Shown here in pieces: positions 16,501 to 24,569 of a stretch of DNA of 35,179 nucleotides. The first letter of the stretch is position 1, and every line of letters begins with the position of its first letter. The notes under the pieces are model-generated. The model did not search any database. It was not told where the DNA came from and saw only the letters and a list, made by a program, of their open reading frames with translations. Both the position numbers and the translations under genes were made by a program. Source of the DNA: Bradyrhizobium sp. MOS002 (lineage in GTDB: Bacteria; Pseudomonadota; Alphaproteobacteria; Rhizobiales; Xanthobacteraceae). The DNA lies in NCBI RefSeq assembly GCF_003020115.1, contig NZ_PYFX01000030.1, positions 1 to 35,179 of the forward strand. Reading direction: 5' to 3'.

Positions 16501-16856
16501 GACACGAAGCCGCCGAACCCGGGTACAATTTCTGCAACGCGCTTGTGGTAAGTGCTGATGACTTCGCCAAAATCTTCAACATCGAGATTCACGGACAGAG
16601 CCGTTGAGCCGACAAGGTCGCAGAACATCACTGTGATGTGGCTGCGCTCCGCAGGGGCCGCGCGGGGCTGGATCGGCGCAAGTTCTGGACTTCGAAATAC
16701 GTCGCCAACGAGTGTTGCACCGCACTTTCCACAAAAGTTCGAGCCCAGCGCTTCACTGTTGCCGCAAGAGCCGCAACTGAGCATCAACGCCGATCCACAC
16801 TGGCTGCAGAACTTGGCAAGTTCTGAGACGTCTGCGCGACAGCTAGGGCACTCCAT
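13506..16856 (-). CDS. zinc-ribbon / class III cyclase / AAA ATPase / TPR signalling protein
   Basis: The 1116-aa protein has four parts. Two zinc ribbons use C3, C6, C17, C20 and C28, C31, C42, C45. A class III nucleotide cyclase domain (about 70-245) keeps both metal aspartates, D80 in MFCDLVGST and D124 in RRVGDGVLIYF. An AAA/NTPase module follows with Walker A GEAGIGKS at 293-300 and a Walker B-like LMIFEDLHW. The C-terminal half is TPR-like helical repeats. Related proteins make cAMP in response to signals sensed by the ATPase/TPR region. The cyclase appears competent from these residues. A strong hairpin lies upstream at 16906-16930. It is transcribed alone. Confidence 0.9.
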   Translation of the reverse strand: MECPSCRADVSELAKFCSQCGSALMLSCGSCGNSEALGSNFCGKCGATLVGDVFRSPELAPIQPRAAPAERSHITVMFCDLVGSTALSVNLDVEDFGEVISTYHKRVAEIVPGFGGFVSRRVGDGVLIYFGYPNAHEDDPEQAVRASLALIDGIGHLGRPEPLQIRVGIASGLVVVGDLIGSGNETEVLGEVPNLAARLLALAEPNTGVIADSTRKQIGSVFALEDLGFKNLKGFTEPQRAWRVLGENRFKSRFEALRSAETPLVGRQEETELLLRRWAQTRAGEGRVILFSGEAGIGKSRLTVAIRDLIGAEQYTELHYFCSPHHQDSALFPIINMLERAAGFGREDTPAIRLDKLEALMAETSAPEQDVALVADLLLLPTARYEAVEPNARRRREETFEVLNRQLTALARKKPVLMIFEDLHWIDPTTRDLLDIFIRRIERMPVLLIATFRPDFAPLWADQPHVTVLTLNRLNRFDSEALVRLLALKTKSLPNDLIGEIVERGDGVPLFLEEVTKTVVDASPPRRGSSTTRPSLSVPSTLHASLMARLDRIGPAAKEIAQIGATIGREFSYELAAKVAERSEVEIKETLGRLVEAGLIFQRGELPQSSFMFKHGLLQDAAYSTLLRDRRRSLHAQIAQAIEEMFPEIVEKQPEVVARHRTEAGLGQEAAVYWQRAGELALRRSAGSEALKHFSNALRLLEEMPDSAERWQQELDIRLGLGTALVSARGFRSAGHEIVDHYARAVTLGRGLGDDKKLFRAMWGNWYTSLITGHTEQALGMANELVEVAERLVDRDLMLEAYHSRWANSHVLGLNAITLADTERGIALYDPERHHAHAYDYGGHDTGVCAYAHSAITLWVTGFANQALQMSAAALELGNRLGHPPSLAHAAWWSAALRQMLRAAEPCREYAELTIRIGREQGSNIFVVCPLLLGWTTFQSGQITEGLERMEDAVEATRQSVRRFYYDYELLVFAEALLKAGEVDRAEQVVQEAIEVITTSRNRLFEAEAHRLLGACLATRGGEAVPEAARRLLQAIETADRQGALAFKLRAATNYARLWQTRERRRQGRELLRQTYCQFTEGLDTPDLREAKALLDEMDVNGAAPAGSMSRVRRGA

Positions 16857-17220
16857 ACCGCACCTTACCGGTTGGATCGATCATGGTAGCACGGTCCTCA
16901 TTCGACGCCCATCCGGCTGCCGGATGGGCGCGCCGACGATCCGACGTCCAAGTTGGCAGATGAATTCGAGGCATTATTGTCATCATAAAATCATGACATA
17001 GACAATCAGGGCCGGATCGACCCGGCTGCCGACGCCACGGTTGCGAGGACGAGCGCCGGGTGTCCGTGGAAATTGCACTTGTATTTCCAGCAGTGGTGCC
17101 TGTTGAATGGGTGTCCCGAGCAACGCGATTTGGCCACCGTGGTCATGACCGTCGCTCGAACAAATTCGAAGGCGGACCGGCCATTTCGGCGGGTCAACTT
17201 GGGGATTGGAGGCGTAAGCG
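16857..17220. other. divergent promoter region with a GC-rich hairpin
   Basis: The interval separates the divergent cyclase and metallopeptidase genes and so should contain both promoters. It includes the 11-bp hairpin at 16906-16930 and a short AT-rich stretch near 16975-17000. No gene is seen. Confidence 0.5.
16906..16930. repeat. 11-bp GC-rich hairpin upstream of the cyclase gene
   Basis: CGCCCATCCGG (16906-16916) and CCGGATGGGCG (16920-16930) are perfect reverse complements with a CTG loop. No T-run follows on either strand. It lies about 50-75 bp before the cyclase start, so a 5' leader structure or operator is more likely than a terminator. Confidence 0.6.
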
Positions 17221-18321
17221 ATGAAGTCGAGCGCGTTGTTTCCGTTTATTCTCCTGATCGCGGCTGGTTGTACGGTGCAGGCCGCAGAGGTGTCCTACCA
17301 GAATGACCCAACCCAACCGCCGGTCAGTCATTTCCGGGGCACATGCGAGATCGATTCCGATGGGACCAAGTTCGCAGCGAGAGCCTGCTACACGACGTAT
17401 TATCCCGGCGATCAAGGCTTTGGGAACGAGTACAGCCCCCCGGTCTGCATGAAAAAGCCGCTCAGGAAACGCGAAAAGGAAGTCCTGGCGAAGATATACA
17501 GCCGGGCCCCGGACTACCTGCAGGCAAAGCTGTGTCGGCTGACGCAGTTGTTTGTAACTCAATCCAAATGGTGGGGCCCCGTTGGGTGGGGCTTTTGGGA
17601 GGGGCCGGATCGGCCCCCGGGGACTGGCGTCTACCTCGCGATCGCCTCTCGCGAGTTGAGAAGCAAAAAATCGATTGCGGAGCTTGAGAACGAAACCGTC
17701 AACCAGCTTCTTGGAATTCGGGATGCTGGCGGGGGCCGCAGAGCGCCTGTGACGCGGTTGCAAGGTGAGGACGCCGATCCGGTTCTAACCATCCTGTCGG
17801 AGGTTGCGCACGAAATGGGGCACGTTTTGCTAGCCGATGCCAATGCGGATGGTGAAGACGCTGCTCATCCGCGACGAAGGGTCAGCGGTCCTCCCCGGAG
17901 CGCGTGCTTCGAGGATGCGTTCCTGGGGACTTCGTGGAATGCGGAGATATTCCACAAGAATATGCGACGATGGGCCGACTTTGGCTTCCAGAACAACAAC
18001 GTACAAAAAAATCCGGACAGTGCATTCAACGTCGAGGGCGTCAGAGCCGCCGTTCGGACACGCAACTTCGGCGTTGCAAGCGATGCGATCAGAAATGTCT
18101 ATCGGAACAATGAGTTCGTAAGCTTACAGGCGAAAGTTGCCCCTGAGGAAGACCTCGCGGAGATGTACAGGTACAAGGTGTTGGTGGATGCAAGTCCAAG
18201 GGGGCCGGTCCTTCGTTTGGACGGTAAATCCATCGATGTGCAAAGCTGGCTCAAATCCGACATTCTCGCCAAGAAGGTGCAGTGCTTGCGCGATCTCGGA
18301 TTCCTGACGGCCCAGCCTTGA
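17221..18321 (+). CDS. secreted HExxH metallopeptidase candidate
   Basis: The ATG at 17221 follows TTGGAGG at suitable spacing. The 366-aa product has a signal peptide (ALFPFILLIAAGCTVQAAE). A cysteine-containing N-terminal region follows, and then HEMGH at residues 197-201, the zinc-binding HExxH of zincin peptidases. A plausible third ligand is E314 in EEDLAEMYRY. Most of the remaining sequence is unlike families I can name. It is probably a periplasmic or secreted zinc peptidase. It converges with tfuA, with only 24 bp between stop codons, placing it beside the YcaO/TfuA modification genes where it could process the product. That link is inference. Confidence 0.7.
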   Translation: MKSSALFPFILLIAAGCTVQAAEVSYQNDPTQPPVSHFRGTCEIDSDGTKFAARACYTTYYPGDQGFGNEYSPPVCMKKPLRKREKEVLAKIYSRAPDYLQAKLCRLTQLFVTQSKWWGPVGWGFWEGPDRPPGTGVYLAIASRELRSKKSIAELENETVNQLLGIRDAGGGRRAPVTRLQGEDADPVLTILSEVAHEMGHVLLADANADGEDAAHPRRRVSGPPRSACFEDAFLGTSWNAEIFHKNMRRWADFGFQNNNVQKNPDSAFNVEGVRAAVRTRNFGVASDAIRNVYRNNEFVSLQAKVAPEEDLAEMYRYKVLVDASPRGPVLRLDGKSIDVQSWLKSDILAKKVQCLRDLGFLTAQP

Positions 18322-18345
18322 CCGGATACGGGGGACCCAACCAAC

Positions 18346-19107
18346 TCAGGAGGTGGAGTCCTGAGTGCGACCGCTTGTACGCTCGATCAGACGGCGGGCT
18401 TCCTCCCAAGCGAACGTCTTGGCAAGCTGGTAGGACACCTTAAGCGGAACCACGCCGCCGTCGAGATGACCGGTCATAGCGCGAAGCATCGCTTGCGCGT
18501 CCATGCGCTTCTGATCGACTTGACCGCATGGAAGCCAAGCCGCGAAGCGATCGAGCGCACAGGGCGCGAGGCCGCGTCCAGCCGCGGTCTTCAGGATGAC
18601 GTCGTACGTCCTGTCCTTGTAGAACAGTGCCTTGGCGATCCCAATCAGCGCGGATGCGACGTCCAGTTGCACGATCCCCGACTTCAGCGCACTGTTCACT
18701 GTGGCGCGAACGTTCACCATGGCCTCAGTGAGCATAAGGTATTCGACCTCCGCGGGCCCGTGAAGAACCGCGATTTCTTCGTCATCGGTTAATTCCCCGG
18801 TGCGAAATCGTCGATACACGTCTCCGATTCCAATCATCCCGAACTCGGCCAGTTCGGCGGCCCGCAGCGCACCGATGCTACCGGCGCCGTAAACGTGGAT
18901 TCCCTGCGACATCGCCCAGAGAATCTCCTTGTGCCAGACGGTCGGCACCGTTTCGAAATAGCCATCTACCACGCCGATCAGCTCTGGTCGCCGCAGAGCG
19001 CTCAGATACAGATCGCCGCGCAGCACTGGTGGCCGCCATTCGATTCCAGGGATGGTGGGGCGCTCACCTGGCGGCAGTGACGGACCCGCGAAGATGATGG
19101 CACTCAT
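18346..19107 (-). CDS. tfuA: TfuA-like protein
   Basis: The start is the ATG at 19107, which overlaps the ycaO stop as ATGA. The 253-aa protein matches the TfuA family along its first 120 residues: IIFAGPSLP (4-12), GDLY (31-34), VVDGYF (46-51), WHKEIL (58-63), YGAGSIGALRAAEL (73-86), GMIGIG (90-95) and a DDEEIAVLH segment (108-116). TfuA was named from trifolitoxin production in Rhizobium. TfuA partners YcaO in installing thioamides in peptides and in methyl-coenzyme M reductase, apparently by supplying sulfur. The tight overlap with ycaO supports the same role here. Confidence 0.9.
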   Translation of the reverse strand: MSAIIFAGPSLPPGERPTIPGIEWRPPVLRGDLYLSALRRPELIGVVDGYFETVPTVWHKEILWAMSQGIHVYGAGSIGALRAAELAEFGMIGIGDVYRRFRTGELTDDEEIAVLHGPAEVEYLMLTEAMVNVRATVNSALKSGIVQLDVASALIGIAKALFYKDRTYDVILKTAAGRGLAPCALDRFAAWLPCGQVDQKRMDAQAMLRAMTGHLDGGVVPLKVSYQLAKTFAWEEARRLIERTSGRTQDSTS

Positions 19108-20363
19108 GCACTGCCACCGCGGGCGCGACGCGCCCGAACACCTGGAACATAGCGGGGGTGGGTGCAATCCCACTCGAGGCCAGGGATTACCAACCTGACG
19201 ACGGGGATTCCAAGATCCGGACGCGTGAGATCGACGACGATCGCCCGTTCAATGCCAATTGCACGTAATCGCGTCAGTTCCCATCGCAGATCGGCCGCCA
19301 CATCGTCGGAGTAGAAGTCGGGAGTGTCAGCAAAAGATCGGGCCTCCGCCGCCTGCGAGGCAGCATCGAGCAGGGCTGCGCCAAGCTTGTCCTTGGCCGA
19401 TTCGGTGTAGTCTAGGAGATCGTCCCTGATTCCGGCGATATACGTCAGCCGGGTTTGCGCGGCCTCGGTCATGGCCCGAGCCAACGCGATGGCGCGATTG
19501 GGATGGCAGCCCGCTCCGCGAAATCGTCTCAATCCACCCGAGGGATCGCCGATCGTTGCCGGAATGTCGCAAATGAATGTGGCAATGCCAATGTCGGATG
19601 TGACATCCCAAAGCCGCGGCGCCATTCGCGCTTGTTCGTACAGGTCGAGCAGGCTGCGGCAGTCCTCGTCAGTGATTGAGGCGATGTCGACGCGGCAGTT
19701 GGAGCGGACGCGCATGTCCTGCGCATGCCACAGGGCAACGGCGTCTCGTTCGACCAACTCGCAAATGGCCGCGCTGATCGCTTCGGAAAGATGGTTGCCG
19801 GACGCCAATCCATTGGTGCCGGACAGAAAGTGCTCGCCGCTGTGGGAGCTCGGGAGTGTGTAGTCGGTATGCACGACCTCCCAGGGCACCCAACAGGGCT
19901 CACGGCAAAGCAAATCATATCCCTCGATCCAGGCGATCTCGGTTCGATCAGAAAGCGCAATGCCGGTTCCAGCAAGCGATAGGGGAGACGTTACGCGATT
20001 CTCAGTTGAGAGCCGCTGAAAAGTCGAGAGCCGCGTGCGTTCCGTAAGTTCTTCGCCATGAAACAGCTCGATGGCTTCCATCATGGCAGAGGCGAATGCC
20101 TGAGCGAGTACAAGACCCTTGCCCTGCGATACCGACACTGAGCGCGAGTTCGGACGAACGGCGACCGTGACCGGAATTCCGATTCGATCCAATCCCGTCA
20201 CATTGCCCAGACGAGTCACTCCGATCTGCCGCGCCATCGCCTTGGCACGCGCCAAGGTTGCTTCTGGCGCGACTGTCCGATGGGTGCCACGTATGAAAGA
20301 CTTGAGAACCGGGCCATGGAGTCTGTTGGCAAGGCTGGCAACGTCCGGCCGGTGCACGGGCAA
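19104..20363 (-). CDS. ycaO: YcaO-family ATP-dependent backbone-modifying enzyme
   Basis: The 419-aa protein carries the YcaO ATP-binding signature: SQGKG (79-83), EAIE (96-99), GTNGLASG (182-189), and a helix with E194, E202 and ER at 205-206. YcaO enzymes phosphorylate a peptide amide to form azolines, amidines or, with TfuA, thioamides. The proline-rich C-terminus (PxPxP) of azoline-forming members is absent; the protein ends in RARRARGGSA. That fits a TfuA-dependent thioamide type. The start appears to be a TTG at 20363 with AGGGA upstream; a nearby GTG is an alternative. It lies 44 bp after the small secreted-protein gene and overlaps tfuA. Confidence 0.9.
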   Translation of the reverse strand: MPVHRPDVASLANRLHGPVLKSFIRGTHRTVAPEATLARAKAMARQIGVTRLGNVTGLDRIGIPVTVAVRPNSRSVSVSQGKGLVLAQAFASAMMEAIELFHGEELTERTRLSTFQRLSTENRVTSPLSLAGTGIALSDRTEIAWIEGYDLLCREPCWVPWEVVHTDYTLPSSHSGEHFLSGTNGLASGNHLSEAISAAICELVERDAVALWHAQDMRVRSNCRVDIASITDEDCRSLLDLYEQARMAPRLWDVTSDIGIATFICDIPATIGDPSGGLRRFRGAGCHPNRAIALARAMTEAAQTRLTYIAGIRDDLLDYTESAKDKLGAALLDAASQAAEARSFADTPDFYSDDVAADLRWELTRLRAIGIERAIVVDLTRPDLGIPVVRLVIPGLEWDCTHPRYVPGVRARRARGGSA

Positions 20364-20407
20364 TGACGATCCCTAGTGAAGAGAAGCGTGAAGCGGCAAC
20401 AACTGCA

Positions 20408-20818
20408 TCATTTGCCGGTTCCCTTGTTCGCTGCTCGCGAGTCCCTGGGCTTCTCGCCTTTGGCGCCCCCACCCCCGCTCGCGACGATCATCGCGTCGAC
20501 CGGGATGGACACGGAGCGCCGGTCAGCGCCCTCATCCCGCAAAAGCATCTTTAAATACGCCGCCTCGGGCGTATCGCTCAACTCCAATTGCTCGAACGGC
20601 CGGCCATCCTGTGAGATGTATAATTTTTCCCCGTGGATCATGACCCGGACTTCGCCGGGCTGTGAGGCCGATTGGCTCGAAGGCCTGGGAGCAGAGCCGG
20701 GGGGGCCAAGCTGCGGCCTGTCTGCCCGGGCGTCGCCAGCAAGCGCTCCAAAGCCCAGCAGGAGCGCTCCCCAACCGGGTAAGTGAGACCAGAACTTTCT
20801 TAGCGTTGCGCGCGACAT
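20408..20818 (-). CDS. small secreted protein in the YcaO/TfuA operon, candidate substrate
   Basis: The ATG at 20818 has an excellent GGAGG with a 4-base gap. The 136-aa product has a Sec signal peptide with R/K at 3-8, a hydrophobic core at 14-28 and a likely cleavage after residue 32. A Pro/Ser-rich linker follows, then a compact domain at about 56-112 (VMIHGEKLYISQDGRPFEQL, then SDTPEAAYLKMLLRDEG). The C-terminal tail is Gly-rich, with ASGGGGAK at 113-120 and basic residues to the end. There are no cysteines. Position as first gene of the operon and the Gly-rich tail make it a candidate substrate or partner for YcaO/TfuA, but this is unproven. A Sec leader would be unusual for a precursor modified in the cytoplasm. 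Confidence 0.7.
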   Translation of the reverse strand: MSRATLRKFWSHLPGWGALLLGFGALAGDARADRPQLGPPGSAPRPSSQSASQPGEVRVMIHGEKLYISQDGRPFEQLELSDTPEAAYLKMLLRDEGADRRSVSIPVDAMIVASGGGGAKGEKPRDSRAANKGTGK

Positions 20819-20853
20819 GTGACCTCCTCACACAGGCAGGACATGAATGTTCA

Positions 20854-20883
20854 ATAAAACACAGCACGGCATCACGGTGTCAA
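20854..20883 (-). promoter_or_regulatory. sigma70-like promoter of the YcaO/TfuA operon
   Basis: On the minus strand a perfect -35 TTGACA (20883-20878) and a -10 TTTTAT (20859-20854) are separated by 18 bp. Transcription would start near 20847, about 28 bases before the ATG at 20818. Confidence 0.6.
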
Positions 20884-21078
20884 GCGTCTGTGCGGACCAT
20901 CGATATGCAGAGGGTCACTAAATCGGCGCTCGCCGAAAGGATAATACACCACTTCGAACTTCGGCCGCCTGGATCGCTCAGCGCCGCAATCTGCACCCAG
21001 CCAAAGGATCCTGGGTTGCTTCTGATGCCGCGTTGGTCTTTCCTTCAGGACTGCTTTTCGGAATTGGGAGGCAAGAAA

Positions 21079-22605
21079 ATGAGATTAGGTCTTTGGCTTC
21101 GCAACGCCATATTCGTGGCTTGCTTTGCACTCGCGACGGTGACCCCATCGTTTGCACAAAAGTCGGCTGACACGCTGCGCATCACTTGGCGCGACGCGAT
21201 TCCTGACGTCGATCCCTACTACAATTCCCAGCGCACCGGCATGGTCGTCGCATTCCAGGCATTCGACTGCCTCGTGTATCGCGATCCGATAAGCATGGAG
21301 ATTAAGCCGGCGCTAGCGATTTCTTGGCAGCAGGTGGATCTGACCACCATCGACTTCTCTTTGCGCCAAGGCGTCACGTTCCAGAACGGAGATCCATTTT
21401 CCGCCGATGATGTGGTGTACACCATTAACACAATCATTCGCGACAAGCGGGTGGCGATTCCCGCCTACTACTCATCGTTCGCTGCGGCCGAGAAGCTCGA
21501 TGACTTTCGAGTACGCATCAAGCTGACCGGCGTGTCCCCCGCCTTGATGGAATACCTCGCGATGGTGACGCCGATCTGGCCAAAGGCCTATCGCGAGAAG
21601 CTCGGTTCCGATGGCTTCTCTCGCGCCCCCATCGGCACTGGCCCTTATAAGATCACCAAAGTGGACGGCACCACCCAGATCGAGATGGAGCGATATGAGG
21701 GTCACTACGCTGGCAGCCCTAAAGGACGACCCGCGATCCGCTACATCAAAATTCACCAGGTGCCTGACGCCACGACCGAGATGACGGAGCTGCTAGGTGG
21801 CAAGGCCGATTGGATCTGGGGCTATAATGCCGATCAATTCACCAACCTCGCGAAAGTGCCCAATCTTGAAGCGATGCGGTTCGGCACCATGCGGGTCCAT
21901 TTCATGACTATCGACGCGGCTGGCCGAACGGGTGCAGACAATCCGCTGACCAAGGTGAAAGTGCGACAGGCGATACTCACCGCAATCGACCGCCAGACCA
22001 TGGCCAAACAACTGATTCAGGGCGACTCGCAGGTGATCGATACACCATGTTATCCTAGCCAGTTCGGTTGCGACGTATCGGCAGCCGTCAAATATCCTTA
22101 TGATCCGGAAAAGGCGAAGCAGCTTCTTGCTGAAGCCGGCTACCCCAATGGCTTCGAAACCGAGATCATTTCCTACAATACGCCGCAGATAAACGCCGCT
22201 CTGCAGAACTACCTCAAAGCTGTCGGCATCAACCTGCGCATCCAGCAACTACAGATCGGCGCCGTGATTAGAAAGGCGGAGGCCGGCGAGGCGCCGCTGT
22301 ATTGTGGCAGTTGGGGCAGCAACTCCATCAATGACGTCTCCGCATTCATACCTTACTTCCTTGGCGGAGGCTTGGACGACTACGCGCGCGACCCCGATGT
22401 GCAGGAGCTCGTCAAAGCGGCAGGAAACACTCTGGATCCCGACGTGCGCCGTCAAGCCTATAGTCAGGCTATCCGGCTCGCTACGGAACGGGCTGAGTTC
22501 GTACCGCTGTTCAGCGCCGTCCGCTACGTCGCTTTTTCAAAGCAGTTGACCTTCCAGGGTTTCCCGGACGATCTACCACGCTTCTATCTCTCGAGCTGGA
22601 AGTAA
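21079..22605 (+). CDS. family 5 extracellular solute-binding protein of a peptide ABC importer
   Basis: The ATG at 21079 follows GGGAGG with a 7-base gap; the frame is open further upstream but without protein-like composition. The 508-aa protein has a signal peptide (LGLWLRNAIFVACFALATVT, cleaved near SFAQ). It has the oligopeptide/dipeptide-binding (SBP_bac_5) fold: DTLRITW, then VVAFQAFDCLVYRD, then TFQNGDPFSADDVVYTINTI and APIGTGPYKITKVDG. It captures peptides or similar solutes in the periplasm for the permease/ATPase set at 22636-26364, with which it converges. It is divergent from the YcaO operon, sharing a 260-bp promoter region; a GATAAT near 20939 may be part of its promoter. Confidence 0.9.
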   Translation: MRLGLWLRNAIFVACFALATVTPSFAQKSADTLRITWRDAIPDVDPYYNSQRTGMVVAFQAFDCLVYRDPISMEIKPALAISWQQVDLTTIDFSLRQGVTFQNGDPFSADDVVYTINTIIRDKRVAIPAYYSSFAAAEKLDDFRVRIKLTGVSPALMEYLAMVTPIWPKAYREKLGSDGFSRAPIGTGPYKITKVDGTTQIEMERYEGHYAGSPKGRPAIRYIKIHQVPDATTEMTELLGGKADWIWGYNADQFTNLAKVPNLEAMRFGTMRVHFMTIDAAGRTGADNPLTKVKVRQAILTAIDRQTMAKQLIQGDSQVIDTPCYPSQFGCDVSAAVKYPYDPEKAKQLLAEAGYPNGFETEIISYNTPQINAALQNYLKAVGINLRIQQLQIGAVIRKAEAGEAPLYCGSWGSNSINDVSAFIPYFLGGGLDDYARDPDVQELVKAAGNTLDPDVRRQAYSQAIRLATERAEFVPLFSAVRYVAFSKQLTFQGFPDDLPRFYLSSWK

Positions 22606-22635
22606 GCCTCCAGAGCGTCTCTCGATTGCGATCGA

Positions 22636-23592
22636 CTAGGTGCTAGCCGCCAAAAGACATTCGACGAGACGACCATCCTTGCGGATGTTGTCCGGGACAA
22701 GGGTGCGGCATTCCGAAAGCGCCTTCGGGCAGCGGGGGTGGAAGCGGCAGCCCAAAGGGATGTCGGTGGGATCAGGGTAGGCGTCGCCAAGACCCACGTC
22801 GGGGATGCCTAGCGCCGGCTCCGGAGTCAGTACAGAAGCAAGCAGGGCTTGCGTATATGGGTGCATAGGTCGCCGGAACAAATCCTGCGTCGGCGCGTGC
22901 TCGACAAACCGCCCGAGGTACATCACTGCCACTTCCGTCGCAATATGTTCGACCACCGCCAAATTATGACTGATAAACAGATAGGTCAGCCCGAGCTCGC
23001 GCCGCAAGTCCGAGAGCAGGTTTAGGATTTGCGCCTGCACTGACACGTCCAGCGCGCTGGTCGGCTCATCGCAAACCACGATGCGCGGATGCAGCACCAG
23101 CGCACGGGCGATAGCAACGCGCTGCCGCTGGCCACCGGAGAGTTGGCCAGGGAATCTGTCGGCCATCTCGGTGGAGATTCCAACCCGCGCCAACATCTCC
23201 ATAATCCTATCGGTTTGCTGCCGCTTCGTGAGGTCGCCTTGCGATGCCAGTGGCAGGCCGACGATATCGCGCACGCGCTGGCGCGGGTTGAGCGATGCAA
23301 ATGGGTCCTGAAAAACCGGCTGGATCAAGCGGGCGCGTTCGCGTCGGTCCATGTGCGCAAGGCTGCGGCCATCCACCAGAGCCTCGCCCGAGCTAGGCGG
23401 CAACAGCCCCAAAATCAGTCGGGCGAGCGTTGACTTGCCGCAGCCGGATTCACCTACGATGCCGAGGACATTCCCTGCGGCCAGAGAGAAAGTCACTCCA
23501 TCCACGGCGTGCACCGCGCTACGCACGCGCCCAGCAGCGCTACGTTGCTGGAACTCGCGGTACACATTCCGCACCTCGATGGCGTGCGTCAT
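22636..23592 (-). CDS. peptide ABC transporter ATPase, DppF-type
   Basis: The 318-aa protein contains Walker A GESGCGKS (47-54), the LSGGQRQRVAIARAL signature, Walker B with CDEPTSALD and the H-loop region FISHNLAVVEHI. The C-terminal oligopeptide-transporter extension has GCRFHPRCPKALSEC, whose cysteines are typical of DppD/DppF-type ATPases. It pairs with the ATPase at 23589-24569, whose stop it overlaps by ATGA, to power the importer. Being last in the minus-strand operon, it ends 30 bp from the convergent binding-protein gene. Confidence 0.93.
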   Translation of the reverse strand: MTHAIEVRNVYREFQQRSAAGRVRSAVHAVDGVTFSLAAGNVLGIVGESGCGKSTLARLILGLLPPSSGEALVDGRSLAHMDRRERARLIQPVFQDPFASLNPRQRVRDIVGLPLASQGDLTKRQQTDRIMEMLARVGISTEMADRFPGQLSGGQRQRVAIARALVLHPRIVVCDEPTSALDVSVQAQILNLLSDLRRELGLTYLFISHNLAVVEHIATEVAVMYLGRFVEHAPTQDLFRRPMHPYTQALLASVLTPEPALGIPDVGLGDAYPDPTDIPLGCRFHPRCPKALSECRTLVPDNIRKDGRLVECLLAAST

Positions 23593-24569
23593 GGTGAAGC
23601 GTCCAGCTTCCAGTCAGGCGGCAGCCGGCAGCGATAGAAGTGGTCCTCGCCTGCATCATGCAAGTGCACGGGCTCAGCGCATTCGCGCGCGGCCATCGGG
23701 CAGCGCTCCCGGAAGCCGCAACCAAGGAAACCGCGCCCGATGTGAGGGACGCCCCCCGGAATGCTGCCCAAGGGCTCCCCTGGCTTGGTCATGCCGGGCA
23801 CCGGAATGCAATTCAGCAGACCCCGCGTGTAGGGATGCGTTGGCGCTTTGATGATCTGTTCCACTGGCCCGCTCTCGACCACTTCGCCTGCATACATTAC
23901 GGAGACATGCTCCGCCATTCGTGCCACGATGCCGAAATCATGTGTGATCAGCAGCAGGGCTAAGCCCATTTCCTGCTGCAGCTTCCTGAGGAGGCGCAGG
24001 ACTTGTGATTGGACTGTCACATCCAGAGCCGTAGTAGGCTCGTCGGCGATCAGAACTTCCGGATCGCACATCAGCGCCGTAGCGATCATCATGCGTTGGC
24101 GCAGACCACCGGAGAGCTGGTGCGGATATTGGGCGAGGCGCATGCCCGGCGCGGTGATCCCGACGCGGGCCAGCAACTCGGCTGCTCTGTCCAGAGCCTG
24201 CCGCCGGGAGGCCCGTCGATGGCGTTCCAACACCTCTGCCATTTGCGAACCGATCGTGTAGGCCGGGTTCAGGCTTGTCATCGGCTCTTGGAAGATCATC
24301 GCGATCTTGTCCCCGCGCAGCCAAGCCATCTGTCGCTCCGACATAGCCAGCAGATCATGCTCGTGAAAGCGGATGTGGTCGGCGCTGCGGACGGCGCTCC
24401 GCGGCAACAGGTTCATCACCGACAGCGCCGAAATGGACTTGCCGCAGCCAGATTCGCCAACCAGGCAATGTGTTTCGCCCCCGCGGAGCGTGAGTGAGAC
24501 GCCACGAACTGCTTCCATTCGGGGGAACGACACCCGCAGATTGGCGATGCTGAGTACGGGCGCCATCAC
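23589..24569 (-). CDS. peptide ABC transporter ATPase, DppD-type
   Basis: The 326-aa protein has Walker A GESGCGKS (38-45), a variant signature LSGGLRQRMMIATAL, Walker B with IADEPTTALD and an H-loop LLITHDFGIVARM. The C-terminal tail GCGFRERCPMAARECAEP carries the cysteine pattern of oligopeptide ATPases. ATGA overlaps at both ends join it to the permease gene upstream and to the second ATPase gene downstream, showing a tightly coupled operon. Confidence 0.93.
   Translation of the reverse strand: MMAPVLSIANLRVSFPRMEAVRGVSLTLRGGETHCLVGESGCGKSISALSVMNLLPRSAVRSADHIRFHEHDLLAMSERQMAWLRGDKIAMIFQEPMTSLNPAYTIGSQMAEVLERHRRASRRQALDRAAELLARVGITAPGMRLAQYPHQLSGGLRQRMMIATALMCDPEVLIADEPTTALDVTVQSQVLRLLRKLQQEMGLALLLITHDFGIVARMAEHVSVMYAGEVVESGPVEQIIKAPTHPYTRGLLNCIPVPGMTKPGEPLGSIPGGVPHIGRGFLGCGFRERCPMAARECAEPVHLHDAGEDHFYRCRLPPDWKLDASP

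Noticed and set aside
20662..21078. N-terminal extension of the solute-binding protein
   Set aside because: The ATG at 21079 has a strong ribosome-binding site and a proper signal peptide; the extension overlaps the divergent secreted-protein gene.
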